Positions 27,249 to 35,571 of a DNA stretch of 64,000 nt are shown one piece after another. Numbering within the stretch: position 1 is the stretch's first letter; each line of letters opens with the position of its first letter. Where the stretch lies: the NCBI GenBank assembly GCA_028285145.1, contig JANQQC010000048.1, positions 20,277 through 84,276 of the forward strand, read 5' to 3'. The DNA comes from Hyphomonadaceae bacterium. Lineage in GTDB: Bacteria > Pseudomonadota > Alphaproteobacteria > Caulobacterales > Hyphomonadaceae. The notes below the pieces were generated by a model, which had not been told where the DNA came from, did no database searches, and saw only the letters and a program-made list of their open reading frames with translations. The translations under genes and the position numbers were made by a program.

Positions 27249-27794
27249 TTAGGTGATTTCAAAGGAGCGAGCTCCGACTGTTAGGTCCAAGATCTTGTTT
27301 TGCAGAAGACGAACGAGGTCTTCCGTCGCTGCAAGCTCATCAATCTCAGCTCTGGTCACAACAAGAAGCCGTCTTTGATCGCGCTGGAACGCAGTGCGAA
27401 TAGTGTCATGAGCAGCCCTTAGGTCCTTCGCTGTGCCTGTAATGCCTTGGGCCGCTACAAATACGCCATGATCGAGATGCATTTCATTCATCTTAGCAAG
27501 GAAATTCCTAATCTCCGCAGCACCAACTGGGCCGGCCACGTTCTTACATTCCGCTACCAGTATGGTTGGCAGAAAGTCGAAGCCGGTTGGAACTCGCGAG
27601 TTCCAAAAGCAAACATCAATCTCAGCACTCCCCGCAGCGTTCAATAGATTGTTTCCGTGATGCCTGATGCCGTCACACTCGGAGAATAGGTATGCGACTA
27701 ACCTTTCCAACGCTCTACCTCTTGCAGTCGCGTCTCCTGCTCCGTTCATCTGTATTAGTTCGTTGTCGATTGTACCCTTGTCGTAAGTGCCCAT
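27249..27794 (-). CDS. Mrr-like restriction endonuclease-fold protein (second gene of a putative defence operon)
   Basis: A 181-residue protein with the signature of a PD-(D/E)XK nuclease of the Mrr_cat kind: a helix with E30 (RALERLVAYLF), SAEID with D60, and VAECK with E82 and K84, followed by a helix and a GVFVAAQGIT strand. These are the residues that bind the metal in this fold. The ATG lies one base after the stop of the upstream gene, so translation is coupled; an open extension to 27875 lies within that gene and is rejected. GC content is lower than in the surrounding core genes. No methylase or specificity subunit is adjacent. Confidence 0.7.
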   Translation of the reverse strand: MGTYDKGTIDNELIQMNGAGDATARGRALERLVAYLFSECDGIRHHGNNLLNAAGSAEIDVCFWNSRVPTGFDFLPTILVAECKNVAGPVGAAEIRNFLAKMNEMHLDHGVFVAAQGITGTAKDLRAAHDTIRTAFQRDQRRLLVVTRAEIDELAATEDLVRLLQNKILDLTVGARSFEIT

Positions 27795-27795
27795 G

Positions 27796-28731
27796 TCACT
27801 GCACCAAGTGGGCCAGACGATTGCGGGCTGAGCGCATAGCTGACGCCAACTCGGAGTGTGCCAGGAGTTCCTCAATTTCTGTTAGTCCGACGACGCAAAT
27901 AAGTGGCGACAAGCTGGTTGCTCGAAGAGAAGACTCGGAACCTCCATCAACTACCACTAGTCCTGCAGCAGCACCGAGTTTCTCCGTGTACCGGCGAACT
28001 TGGTTGATTGCTCCTCGAGTATTGCGGACTCGTTGTCCTGCCTTGAGTTCAACAACGAGCGGGCCACGAAAGAAGCGATGCTTCGGCGAAAACCATGCCG
28101 CAAAGTCAGGTAGAAATTTCTTCTGGTCACTCATTTCCTGTGGTTCGACTGCGAAAGAATCAATCTCGGACGAGAACTTGAATGCGTTAAAGAGTCGATG
28201 CTGTGCGGAGTTCTCAAAATTTAGGTTTTTCAGGTTAGACCGACGCTCTTTGGAGCTCTGAAAATGCAAGCTCTCTACATCCCGATTTGATGTAAGCATA
28301 TCGAAGTCGACTGGCTGTTCCTGAAGTGGGCTTCTAAGTAGATCGACGTGCTCAAGAAACGCGCCTAGCTGAAACTTAAGTGACGCCTCGTTATCCATTG
28401 GCACGGATAGAACTGCTGCCGATTGAAGTACCGACGGAATTGGTCCCTTGCCTATTATAAGCAGTGGGCGTCCCAGTGCTGTTGCCAACCCAAGTTCAAA
28501 AGATACGTTCGAATTTATCCGCTCTTCTATCACTGCGATTACGAAATCGGCCTTACCTATTAACTCAGTTGTTGAATTGAGCAGTGATTTGTCGCGTGTG
28601 CTGAGGTCGTCGAGGCTCAGTATCTCCACGCCGTAGAGCGCGAGTGTCGAATTGAGTAACGACAAGTTGGTGTCGAAAGGTGCTGAGACGAAAGCTCTGT
28701 ATGCTTTTTGGGTACCTGCTGGTTCAGCCAT
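27796..28731 (-). CDS. TIR/nucleoside-deoxyribosyltransferase-like domain fused to a PD-(D/E)XK nuclease-like domain
   Basis: A 311-residue two-domain protein. Residues ~10-115 look like a Rossmann-type TIR-like or nucleoside 2-deoxyribosyltransferase-like domain: an opening strand FVSAPFD, then GKADFVIAVIEE, and SFELGLATALGRPLLII with E79 in the usual catalytic Glu place. Residues ~200-285 look like a nuclease: P208-D209, then VVELK with E228 and K230, and QVRRY (Q244, Y248), a QxxxY motif. The start at 28731 has AAGGA six bases upstream; the open frame upstream is not used. It is the first gene of a two-gene operon with the Mrr-like gene. Domain calls are by eye; function is inferred, not known. 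Confidence 0.65.
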   Translation of the reverse strand: MAEPAGTQKAYRAFVSAPFDTNLSLLNSTLALYGVEILSLDDLSTRDKSLLNSTTELIGKADFVIAVIEERINSNVSFELGLATALGRPLLIIGKGPIPSVLQSAAVLSVPMDNEASLKFQLGAFLEHVDLLRSPLQEQPVDFDMLTSNRDVESLHFQSSKERRSNLKNLNFENSAQHRLFNAFKFSSEIDSFAVEPQEMSDQKKFLPDFAAWFSPKHRFFRGPLVVELKAGQRVRNTRGAINQVRRYTEKLGAAAGLVVVDGGSESSLRATSLSPLICVVGLTEIEELLAHSELASAMRSARNRLAHLVQ

Positions 28732-28890
28732 GCGCTGTTCCTTACTGACGGTCTCAGAAGCGATACTAACCCTGTACGCTTGGTAGCATTCAAGCGAAAA
28801 TCTGCAACCTAGGATGGCGAAGGTGGCGCTTGGCTTTGCGGCAGCTCTCCCTGAGCTGCTCACAACACATCCATTTCATTTTACGATCTC

Positions 28891-29154
28891 TCAGGCTGAC
28901 GTTAGATGCGTATTTAGGTCGGTTGTGTTTTCGTAGCTGGGTCTCGGCAATGCGTTGAGACCAGACCTTGCCGCCAATGCACGATGGGATTCGTGCATCG
29001 CTGACAAACGAATAGGGCCATGGCTAGGGCTTCCAGTGTGAAGCTCCTGCTCCATGAGTCGGAGGACAAGGATAGGGATCAGATCAACCAGAAACGGCAG
29101 AGCATCAAAGCCTAGCCAAGATGGTCTTCGATCAGCGGATTCTTCGACTTTCAA
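28891..29154 (-). CDS. Small hypothetical ORF, doubtful
   Basis: An 87-codon frame that overlaps the 3' end of the secreted-protein gene by 23 bases. It contains PFLVDLIPILVLRLMEQELHT and SHGPIRLSAMHESHRALAARSG, which read like real protein rather than shadow sequence, but I recognise no family. It may be the remnant of a longer gene. Apart from it, the 400 bases between 28732 and 29131 hold no gene that I can support. Confidence 0.3.
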   Translation of the reverse strand: MKVEESADRRPSWLGFDALPFLVDLIPILVLRLMEQELHTGSPSHGPIRLSAMHESHRALAARSGLNALPRPSYENTTDLNTHLTSA

Positions 29155-29647
29155 GCGTCCCGGTGTTTATGAATTGCGGTGTCTCGTTTTGATCTAGAGG
29201 ATCCTGTTCGGCGCTATAGTTGCGAACTTCGAAGGTGCCGCTGGACCGACGTCCATTGTTGGAAAGCCGAAAACGCGAAGTCGTGACGTCGTAACCAGAT
29301 ACGCGGCTATTCTCGTCATAATAAATGGTCACTGCCCGCGTTCTGTAACGCTGCTCAGCTGCGGCCGGCCGCCAAGTGCCAACAGCGTCGCTGCGCGCCA
29401 GTCTCGAAGCATTATTGTCCTGCGTGAGAACCGTCCCGTCCGATGTGAGCAGGGATGTCTGGCTAGACTCGCATGTGTCGACGAAACCGCCCTGGACAAG
29501 GTCTTCACACGGAGTCCCGTCAATAACCTCGACCACATAATTCGTCAGAAAGGCTCCCACCACGGGATCGGGCTCTTCCTGCGTATTGGCTGTTCCACTT
29601 ATCAAGACGACGGCACCGCACGCGGCGATCACTTGTTTGGACTTCAT
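29132..29647 (-). CDS. Small secreted hypothetical protein
   Basis: A 171-residue protein beginning with a signal-peptide-like segment (MKSKQVIAACGAVVLISGTA, likely cleaved near residue 22). The mature part has a Cys pair (PCEDLV and DTCESS) and a beta-rich C-terminal half (YRTRAVTIYYDEN, GYDVTTSRFRLSNN). The start at 29647 is preferred to the longer frame because of the signal peptide. No family recognised; likely periplasmic or exported. Confidence 0.6.
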   Translation of the reverse strand: MKSKQVIAACGAVVLISGTANTQEEPDPVVGAFLTNYVVEVIDGTPCEDLVQGGFVDTCESSQTSLLTSDGTVLTQDNNASRLARSDAVGTWRPAAAEQRYRTRAVTIYYDENSRVSGYDVTTSRFRLSNNGRRSSGTFEVRNYSAEQDPLDQNETPQFINTGTLESRRIR

Positions 29648-29776
29648 TTTATCCCCCTGTTGATTCCCAACGCTTGTATACCAAAGGTTGTGCTGCGTGA
29701 CCAATGAGGCTGAGGGTTCGTCTTCACGCAGACAGCCAATGTGCGTGTCGCCGACAAAGCAGGACTGCTTTACAAT

Positions 29777-29867
29777 GACGCCGACATCCAGCAGGGCGTC
29801 TGACCGTCCGCAGGGGCAGGGAGTTCCATGACGGCCCAGACGCGATAGGTCTCACTGGGGATCAGCG
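29777..29867 (-). pseudogene. Frameshifted fragment of the small gene at 30406-30678
   Basis: About 91 bases match 30508-30599 at roughly four in five positions. Translated on the minus strand it reads ETYRVWAVME as in the intact gene. A one-base deletion then shifts the frame and destroys the CPCGRSD segment. No other gene lies in 29705-29891. Confidence 0.7.
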
Positions 29868-29891
29868 CTAAAGCCTGGCGAAGGCGGTTTT

Positions 29892-30281
29892 TTACGCCAG
29901 CTCCTGCAAGAGCTGGATAAGGTTGCCGCACGTGTCGTTGAAGATGGCGATCTTGACGGTTCCGGCATCGGTCGGCGGCTGGGTGAACTCGACCCCCTTG
30001 GCCCGGAGCCGCGCATATTCGGCGTCGATATCGTCAACGCTGAAGGCGGTGAATGGAATGCCGTCCTGCATCAAGGCGGCCTGATAGGTGCGTGTGGCGG
30101 GATGCTGGTTGGGCTCCAGCGCCAGTTCGACTCCGTCGGGTTCGTCTTTGGACACAAGGGTCAGCCAGCGGAATTCGCCGAGCGGAATATCGTGCTTCAC
30201 AACGAAGCCGAGCGTTTCCGTGTAAAAGGCGAGGGCTTTCGCCTGATCGTCGACGCACACGCTTTTAATGTACATTTTCAT
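29892..30281 (-). CDS. VOC-family (glyoxalase-like) protein
   Basis: A 129-residue vicinal-oxygen-chelate protein: KSVCVDDQAKALAFYTETLGF at the start, an ELALEP strand, and a C-terminal IFNDTCGNLIQLLQ with the metal-binding Asn-Leu-Ile-type ending. The family includes glyoxalases, fosfomycin-resistance proteins and extradiol dioxygenases; this one is of the broadly distributed 'glyoxalase superfamily' kind and its substrate is unknown. GGAGG lies eight bases before the ATG. It stands between the small Cys-containing gene and a broken copy of that gene. Confidence 0.85.
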   Translation of the reverse strand: MKMYIKSVCVDDQAKALAFYTETLGFVVKHDIPLGEFRWLTLVSKDEPDGVELALEPNQHPATRTYQAALMQDGIPFTAFSVDDIDAEYARLRAKGVEFTQPPTDAGTVKIAIFNDTCGNLIQLLQELA

Positions 30282-30405
30282 GGCTGGGCCTCCTCGCCGA
30301 TCTCCCGCTGCACAGGATTTGTCGCAGACAAACCGGCGGAGTTCCAGAACGAGCATTTGCTTTTCCAGAGGGATGGCGCCGAGGGGCCGTACGGGCAGTC
30401 CTACC

Positions 30406-30678
30406 TCACACCGTCTCCACCTCTTTCGGGGCTTCGGTACGGCGCGTCTTTTCCTTGGCCTTGGGCTTGGGCAGGAGGCGGAAGCGGGTCTGGCACCAGG
30501 CGAAGCCGACGCCGACATCCAGCAGGGCGTCGGAGCGTCCACAGGGGCAGGCGAACTCCATGACCGCCCAGACGCGGTAAGTCTCGCCGGCGACGAGCGG
30601 CACGGGCTCGCCCGTGACATGGTTCGGGGCCGCGTTCACGCACAGCACCAGATCGCCGGACCCAACATCGTAACTCAT
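30406..30678 (-). CDS. Small conserved-looking hypothetical protein with a CPC motif
   Basis: A 90-residue protein with an N-terminal beta-rich part (DLVLCVNAAPNHVTGEPVPL, ETYRVWAVME) and a central ACPCGRSDALLDVGVGF, and a Lys/Glu-rich tail. That a diverged copy exists 600 bases away supports it as a real gene. It lies upstream of the VOC gene on the same strand, with 124 bases between. Function unknown. Confidence 0.6.
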   Translation of the reverse strand: MSYDVGSGDLVLCVNAAPNHVTGEPVPLVAGETYRVWAVMEFACPCGRSDALLDVGVGFAWCQTRFRLLPKPKAKEKTRRTEAPKEVETV

Positions 30679-30784
30679 CGCGTTACTTTATCATGAGGCG
30701 GGCGATCGGCCCACATGGGGATTGGGCAGTTTTCAAGGGGAGGTTGGCTGGCATTGGAATGGGTGAGTGTTCCGTTCTGTGCCT

Positions 30785-31315
30785 TCAGGGGCGGTTGATC
30801 GGCCGTTTCATCATGATATCGCGCTGCAGGTCCCGCCCCATGTAGAAGTCGTGCTGATCGAATTCGGTGAAGCCTGATGATCTGTAGAACGCGATTGCCT
30901 TTTCGTTCTGGTCCCACACGCCGAGCCACAGCCAATCCACGTTCGCCGCGATGGCCCGCTCAATTGCATGTTGCATGAGGGCTTTTCCGAGGCCTGTCCC
31001 CTGATGACCGCGCCTGACGTAGATTCGCTCGATTTCCAATGCGTTTGGAAGGGTCTGCTCTGTCTGGGCCGCGCCTGTGTTGAGCTTCAGATACCCTGCC
31101 AGGTCTGCACCCGTCTCGATGAAGAAAAACTGGGAATCTGTGTTGGTGAGTTCGGATGCGACCCTGTCGATGCTGAACGCTGCCGCGACATAGGTCGCGA
31201 TGTTCTCGGGCGCGTTCTGGGCTGCGAATGTGTCCAGGAACGTCTCTTCAGCGATGTCTCTGAGTGTTTCCAGATCGCGGACGTCGAGGCGGCGCAGTTT
31301 GAACGCGGTTGTCAT
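30785..31315 (-). CDS. GNAT-family N-acetyltransferase
   Basis: A 176-residue acetyltransferase with the acetyl-CoA loop RRGHQGTGLGKALMQHA and the downstream WLWLGVWDQNEKAIAFYRSSGF segment, typical of GNAT proteins similar to spermidine or protein-alanine acetyltransferases. The start at MTTAFKLRR is preferred over a codon six upstream. Substrate unknown; no operon partner is apparent. Confidence 0.88.
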   Translation of the reverse strand: MTTAFKLRRLDVRDLETLRDIAEETFLDTFAAQNAPENIATYVAAAFSIDRVASELTNTDSQFFFIETGADLAGYLKLNTGAAQTEQTLPNALEIERIYVRRGHQGTGLGKALMQHAIERAIAANVDWLWLGVWDQNEKAIAFYRSSGFTEFDQHDFYMGRDLQRDIMMKRPINRP

Positions 31316-31446
31316 CCCGGATCGCCTACTCAATTAGGGCGCACATCTCAATGAACCGATCGCCCGACATACCTGGTTTTGCGGGCCAGACTTGACCGGG
31401 GCGGTCTCCGGCGCAGCTTCCTGAAGGAGACTTGAGGGAAATCGCC

Positions 31447-32229
31447 ATGTCCAACGATCTTCGCCCGCCCTCGCGGCTGAACCTGCTTCGCGAACTGGCG
31501 GTTGGCGCGGACATGATCGGGGCTCCGGCGGCGCTGATGCGCGCACGGATGCGGCGCAAGGTGCCCAATTCCGGGCGGGCGGTGATCGTGCTGCCGGGTT
31601 TTGGCGCGAATGACGCCTCGACCGCGCCGATGCGCTACTTCCTGAGCCAGCAAGGCCATCAGGTCGAGGGCTGGGGGCTGGGCCTGAACACGGGCGGACG
31701 CGGGCTCGTCACCGATGTGAACGACCTGCCGGAGCGGTGGGAGTTTGACCGCGAGGTGGCGACGCCCGGCGAGGCGGAAGTGCCGGCGCTGTGCGAGAAG
31801 ATGGTTGGGCGCACGCAGGCGCGCGTCGCGGCGCTGGGGCGGCCCGTGACGCTGATCGGCTGGAGCCTTGGCGGCTATATTGCGCGCGAAGTGGCGCGGG
31901 AGCTGCCCGGGGAAGTTGAGGCGGTGATCACGATGGGATCGCCGGTCGTGGGCGGGCCGAAGTATACCGCGACCGCGCCGCTGTTCCGGCGTCGCGGGCT
32001 TGATCTTGACCGAATGGAGGGGGAGATCGGCAAGCGCGCGAAGATCCCGCTGACGCAGCCTGTGACGGCGATCTATAGCAAGTCGGACGGCATTGTCGGC
32101 TGGCAGGCGGCGATAGACCGGGACAGCGAGAATATCCGCCATATTGAGGTGAACGTGTCGCATATGGGCCTTGGCGTGAACGCGAAGGTCTGGGGCATTG
32201 TGCAGGCGGCGCTGGAGGCGCAGGGCTAG
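31447..32229 (+). CDS. Alpha/beta hydrolase
   Basis: A 260-residue hydrolase-fold protein. An early VIVLPGFGANDAS strand-loop, nucleophile elbow GWSLGGYIA (Ser), an Asp in YSKSDGIV and a His in NVSHMGLG form a plausible triad. It has no signal peptide. Related to uncharacterised bacterial lipase/esterase-like proteins. The ATG at 31447 follows GAGGG; the codon at 31432 is a less likely start. It converges on the SulP gene with eight bases between. Confidence 0.85.
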   Translation: MSNDLRPPSRLNLLRELAVGADMIGAPAALMRARMRRKVPNSGRAVIVLPGFGANDASTAPMRYFLSQQGHQVEGWGLGLNTGGRGLVTDVNDLPERWEFDREVATPGEAEVPALCEKMVGRTQARVAALGRPVTLIGWSLGGYIAREVARELPGEVEAVITMGSPVVGGPKYTATAPLFRRRGLDLDRMEGEIGKRAKIPLTQPVTAIYSKSDGIVGWQAAIDRDSENIRHIEVNVSHMGLGVNAKVWGIVQAALEAQG

Positions 32230-32237
32230 CGCTCGGC

Positions 32238-33902
32238 CTAGTGGCTGCCGCCGAAAATACCGGTGCGCACATCGTAGTCGACCGCGATGCCATAGTCTGG
32301 ATCGTCATCCATATCGACCATGAGCTGGCCGGCGCGCTTGAGCAGCTTGTGACAGTCGCGGCTGAGATGGCGCAGGCGCAGAGTCTTGCCGAGGGCCTCG
32401 TATTTCACGGAGAGGTCTTCGATGGCCTGCAGCGCGGACTGATCGACGACGCGTGATCGCATGAAGTCGACGATGACGACATCCGGGTCCTGCTCGGGCG
32501 TGAAGATCTCCGCGAAGCCATCGGTTGAGCCGAAGAAGAGCGGGCCTTCGATCTCGTAGACCTTGGCACCTTCCTCGGTGACGCTGTCGCGCGTAATGGC
32601 GTGGATGCGGCGGGCATTGTTCCAGGCGAAGGCGAGAGCGGAGACGATGACGCCAACGATGACGGCGATAGCAAGGTCCTGCCAGACGGTGACGGCGGTG
32701 ACGAGGATGATGACGAAGACATCGGTGCGGGGCACCTTGCTCATCAGGCGGAAACTGTTCCACGCGAAGGTGCCAATCACGACCATGAACATGACGCCGA
32801 CAAGGGCGGCGAGCGGAATCTGCTCGATCAGGCTGGAGCCGACAAGGATGAAGGCCAGCAGGAAGAGGGCCGCGGAAATGCCGGAGAGGCGCGTGCGGCC
32901 GCCGGATTTCACGTTGATCATGGACTGGCCGATCATGGCGCAGCCGCCCATTCCGCCGAAGAAACCGGTGACGACATTCGATGCGCCCTGCGCGACGCAT
33001 TCCTGAGAGGCCCCGCCGCGCTTGCCGGTCATATCGCCGACGAGATTGAGCGTCAGCAGGCTCTCGATTAGGCCGATGGCGGCGAGGATCAGTGCGTAGG
33101 GGAAGATGATCTCCAGCGTTTCGAAATTGAGCGGGACGGCTGGGATGTGGAAAGGCGGAAGGCCGCCCTCGACGCTGGCGAGGTCTCCGACGCGCGGGGT
33201 CGGCAGACCGAATGCTATAACGAGGCCGGCGACGATCGCGATGCCGGCGAGCGGGGCGGGGACGACTTTCGTAAACTTCGGCAGGCCCCAGATGATCGCC
33301 ATGGTCAGCGCCGTCAGGCCGAGCATCAGCAGCAGTGGCAGGCCGGTGAGCCAGTCGCCATTTGGCAGGAAGCTGTGCCCGTCGGGCGTCGCGGTGCCGG
33401 GCACCTGAAACTGGCTGAGCTGGGCGAGGAAGATAACGATGGCGAGCCCATTGACGAAGCCGAGCATGACCGGGTGCGGTACAAGGCGGATGAACTTGCC
33501 GAGCTTGAAGATGCCCGCGCCGAGTTGGAGGATGCCCATCAGCACTACGGTGGCGAAAAGATACTCGACGCCATGCTGGGCGACGAGCGCGACCATGACG
33601 ACGGCGAGCGCGCCCGTTGCGCCGGAGATCATGCCGGGGCGTCCCCCGAACAGAGCCGTGATGAGCCCGACGATAAAGGCTGCATACAGTCCGACCAAAG
33701 GCTCGACACCGGCCACGAAGGCGAAGGCGACGGCCTCGGGGACGAGAGCAAGGGCGACGGTGAGGCCGGCGAGCAGTTCCGTGCGCATCTGGCCGAGCGT
33801 CATGGCGCGCAGGCCGTCGCCACCCCACTGTTCCTGAGGAAGGCGGCCAGCCCAGTCTGAGAGATTGGTGCGGGCGGTGCTGGCGTGCGTGTCAGGTGTC
33901 AT
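32238..33902 (-). CDS. SulP-family anion transporter with STAS domain
   Basis: A 554-residue inner-membrane anion transporter. It has the SulP N-terminal region LLAGLTVALALVPEAVAFAF, about ten further hydrophobic segments, GGMGGCAMIGQSMIN in the core, and a C-terminal STAS domain (residues ~445-530) with DVVIVDFMRSRVVDQSAL. SulP proteins carry sulfate, bicarbonate or dicarboxylates; this one cannot be assigned, though the form resembles bicarbonate-type BicA-like members. No carbonic anhydrase is adjacent. The start is uncertain: no clear Shine-Dalgarno precedes 33902, and the frame is open to 34025. Confidence 0.92.
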   Translation of the reverse strand: MTPDTHASTARTNLSDWAGRLPQEQWGGDGLRAMTLGQMRTELLAGLTVALALVPEAVAFAFVAGVEPLVGLYAAFIVGLITALFGGRPGMISGATGALAVVMVALVAQHGVEYLFATVVLMGILQLGAGIFKLGKFIRLVPHPVMLGFVNGLAIVIFLAQLSQFQVPGTATPDGHSFLPNGDWLTGLPLLLMLGLTALTMAIIWGLPKFTKVVPAPLAGIAIVAGLVIAFGLPTPRVGDLASVEGGLPPFHIPAVPLNFETLEIIFPYALILAAIGLIESLLTLNLVGDMTGKRGGASQECVAQGASNVVTGFFGGMGGCAMIGQSMINVKSGGRTRLSGISAALFLLAFILVGSSLIEQIPLAALVGVMFMVVIGTFAWNSFRLMSKVPRTDVFVIILVTAVTVWQDLAIAVIVGVIVSALAFAWNNARRIHAITRDSVTEEGAKVYEIEGPLFFGSTDGFAEIFTPEQDPDVVIVDFMRSRVVDQSALQAIEDLSVKYEALGKTLRLRHLSRDCHKLLKRAGQLMVDMDDDPDYGIAVDYDVRTGIFGGSH

Positions 33903-34236
33903 GACAGGCGCAGTAGCGTGTTCAAAATGCTTTGCAACATCGCAGCTGAAGAAGATGCTGCATTCGCGTAAGTGTCGGATGGTGTTCGCAGCTTGTTCAT
34001 TGACCTTTAAGGCGTTTCCCTGCATGGGGGCCGTGTCGCAGCGCAGCAGATGTGCATGGGGCTGGCAGCGTGAGTCGCGTCGATCGGACGTCTGATCGGA
34101 TAGAGCCTCCCCCTTCAGACACCAAAGTTTCCAACGTCCCTGTTCACGCGGGCCGTTCCTTTAGCCTCCGGCAGATGCCGGCCCCGGGCCGCAGGAGCGT
34201 TTCTTCGCGCGCGCCCAAACGTATGAAAGATTCAAA
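33903..34236. other. Gene-free intergenic region between divergent sulP-like and rhlE-like genes
   Basis: About 330 bases without a supported gene. It must hold the promoters of both neighbours and possibly a 5' leader of the helicase gene. A short inverted repeat CCGGCA/TGCCGG is at 34168-34181. A five-codon ORF (ATG 34223, stop TGA 34238-34240) ends on the helicase TTG start (TTGA). No RNA gene was recognised. Confidence 0.5.
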
Positions 34237-35565
34237 TTGACCACATTCACTGAGTTGGGCCTGCATAAACAGGTTCTGAAGGCCGTGACCGCTGAAGGCT
34301 ACGACACGCCGACGCCGATTCAGGCGCAAGCCATTCCACATCTTCTGGAAGGCCGCGACCTTCTGGGGATCGCGCAGACCGGCACCGGCAAGACAGCAGC
34401 CTTCGCGCTGCCAACGCTGGACTACCTGCTGGACGATGCCCAGCCTCGCAAGGGCAAGAGCACGCGCGTGCTCGTGCTGGCCCCGACACGTGAACTGGCC
34501 GGGCAGATTGCCGAGAGCTTCCGTACTTATTCGAAGTATATGGATTGCGTGACGCAGACTGTGTTTGGCGGTGTGAAGATCGGCCGTCAGATTCGCTCGC
34601 TGGAGAAGGGCGCGCATGTGCTGGTGGCCACGCCGGGACGCCTGCTCGACCTGATGAACCAAGGCGCGGTGCGCCTCGATGATGTCGAAGTGCTGATCCT
34701 CGACGAGGCCGACCAAATGCTGGACATGGGCTTTATCCATGACCTGAAGAAGATCATGGCCAAGGTGCCCGATGAGCGCCAGACGCTGCTCTTTTCCGCG
34801 ACCATGCCGAAACAGATCTCGGATCTTGCTCAGCAATACCTCGATGATCCGGTCCGGGTCTCGGTCGCGCCGGAATCGACCACGGCAGAACGCGTCAATC
34901 AGGGCGTGGTTCACGTCGCCAATGGCGATAAGCTGCAATTGCTGGAAGCGGTGCTTCGCGATCCCGATCTCGAGCGCGCGCTGGTGTTTACCCGGACCAA
35001 GCACGGGGCCGACAAGGTCGTCCGTAAGATGATGGCCAAGGGCATCGCCGCGCAGGCGATCCACGGCAACAAGTCCCAGCCCCAGCGCATGAAGGCGCTG
35101 GAAGCCTTCCGGGACGGTCGCTGCAAGGTTCTGATCGCGACGGATATCGCGGCGCGCGGCATCGACATTGATGGCATCAGCCATGTGATCAATTTCGAGA
35201 TGCCAAACGTGGCTGAGCAGTATGTTCACCGGATCGGACGCACGGCGCGCGCCGGGCGCGAAGGCGTGGCGGTCTCTTTCGTGGCCGAGGACGAGCTGTA
35301 CTATCTGCGCGAGGTCGAGAAGATCACGCGGATCGAAGTCGACACGCTGCCTGCGCCTGAAGGGTGCGAGCATCTCGTGCTGCCAACGCCATCCAGAGAC
35401 GTGCGTGTGCGCAAGCCGAAAGGCCCGAGCCGCGGAGGTGGCGGCGGTCGCTCACGCGGTGGTCAGGGACATGGCGGCGGCAAAGGCGGTCAGAAACGCG
35501 GTCGTAGCGCCAAACGTCCCGGCAAGAATCAGCGTCGCCGCGACCGCGAGAAGGCGTCCGCCTGA
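34237..35565 (+). CDS. rhlE: DEAD-box ATP-dependent RNA helicase, RhlE type
   Basis: Unwinds RNA duplexes, in ribosome assembly or RNA decay. The 442-residue protein has the Q motif PTPIQAQAIP, Walker A AQTGTGKT (46-53), PTRELA, DEAD (156-159), SAT and HRIGRTARAG. A basic Gly/Arg-rich tail (RGGGGGRSRGGQGHGGG) follows. It uses a TTG start that overlaps the stop of a five-codon upstream ORF, with no obvious Shine-Dalgarno. RhlE is the best subfamily match; CsdA/DeaD is less likely because the C-terminal RNA-binding domain is absent. Confidence 0.93.
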   Translation: MTTFTELGLHKQVLKAVTAEGYDTPTPIQAQAIPHLLEGRDLLGIAQTGTGKTAAFALPTLDYLLDDAQPRKGKSTRVLVLAPTRELAGQIAESFRTYSKYMDCVTQTVFGGVKIGRQIRSLEKGAHVLVATPGRLLDLMNQGAVRLDDVEVLILDEADQMLDMGFIHDLKKIMAKVPDERQTLLFSATMPKQISDLAQQYLDDPVRVSVAPESTTAERVNQGVVHVANGDKLQLLEAVLRDPDLERALVFTRTKHGADKVVRKMMAKGIAAQAIHGNKSQPQRMKALEAFRDGRCKVLIATDIAARGIDIDGISHVINFEMPNVAEQYVHRIGRTARAGREGVAVSFVAEDELYYLREVEKITRIEVDTLPAPEGCEHLVLPTPSRDVRVRKPKGPSRGGGGGRSRGGQGHGGGKGGQKRGRSAKRPGKNQRRRDREKASA

Positions 35566-35571
35566 ATCAGA

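Noticed and set aside
27249..28731. A Type I or Type IV restriction-modification system
   Set aside because: No methylase, specificity or helicase gene is adjacent, and the TIR-like fusion does not fit known types; the pair is reported as a separate finding.
31348..32163. Long minus-strand ORF over the alpha/beta hydrolase
   Set aside because: His/Arg-rich shadow frame; the plus-strand hydrolase has an intact catalytic pattern.
32305..33828. A 507-codon open frame on the same strand as the SulP gene in another frame
   Set aside because: It lies entirely inside the transporter gene and is Arg/Pro/His-rich, as expected for a shifted frame in GC-rich DNA. The SulP frame has clear homology.
33147..33860. 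237-codon plus-strand ORF over the SulP gene
   Set aside because: Acidic Asp/Glu/Gly-rich shadow antisense to a clear transporter gene.
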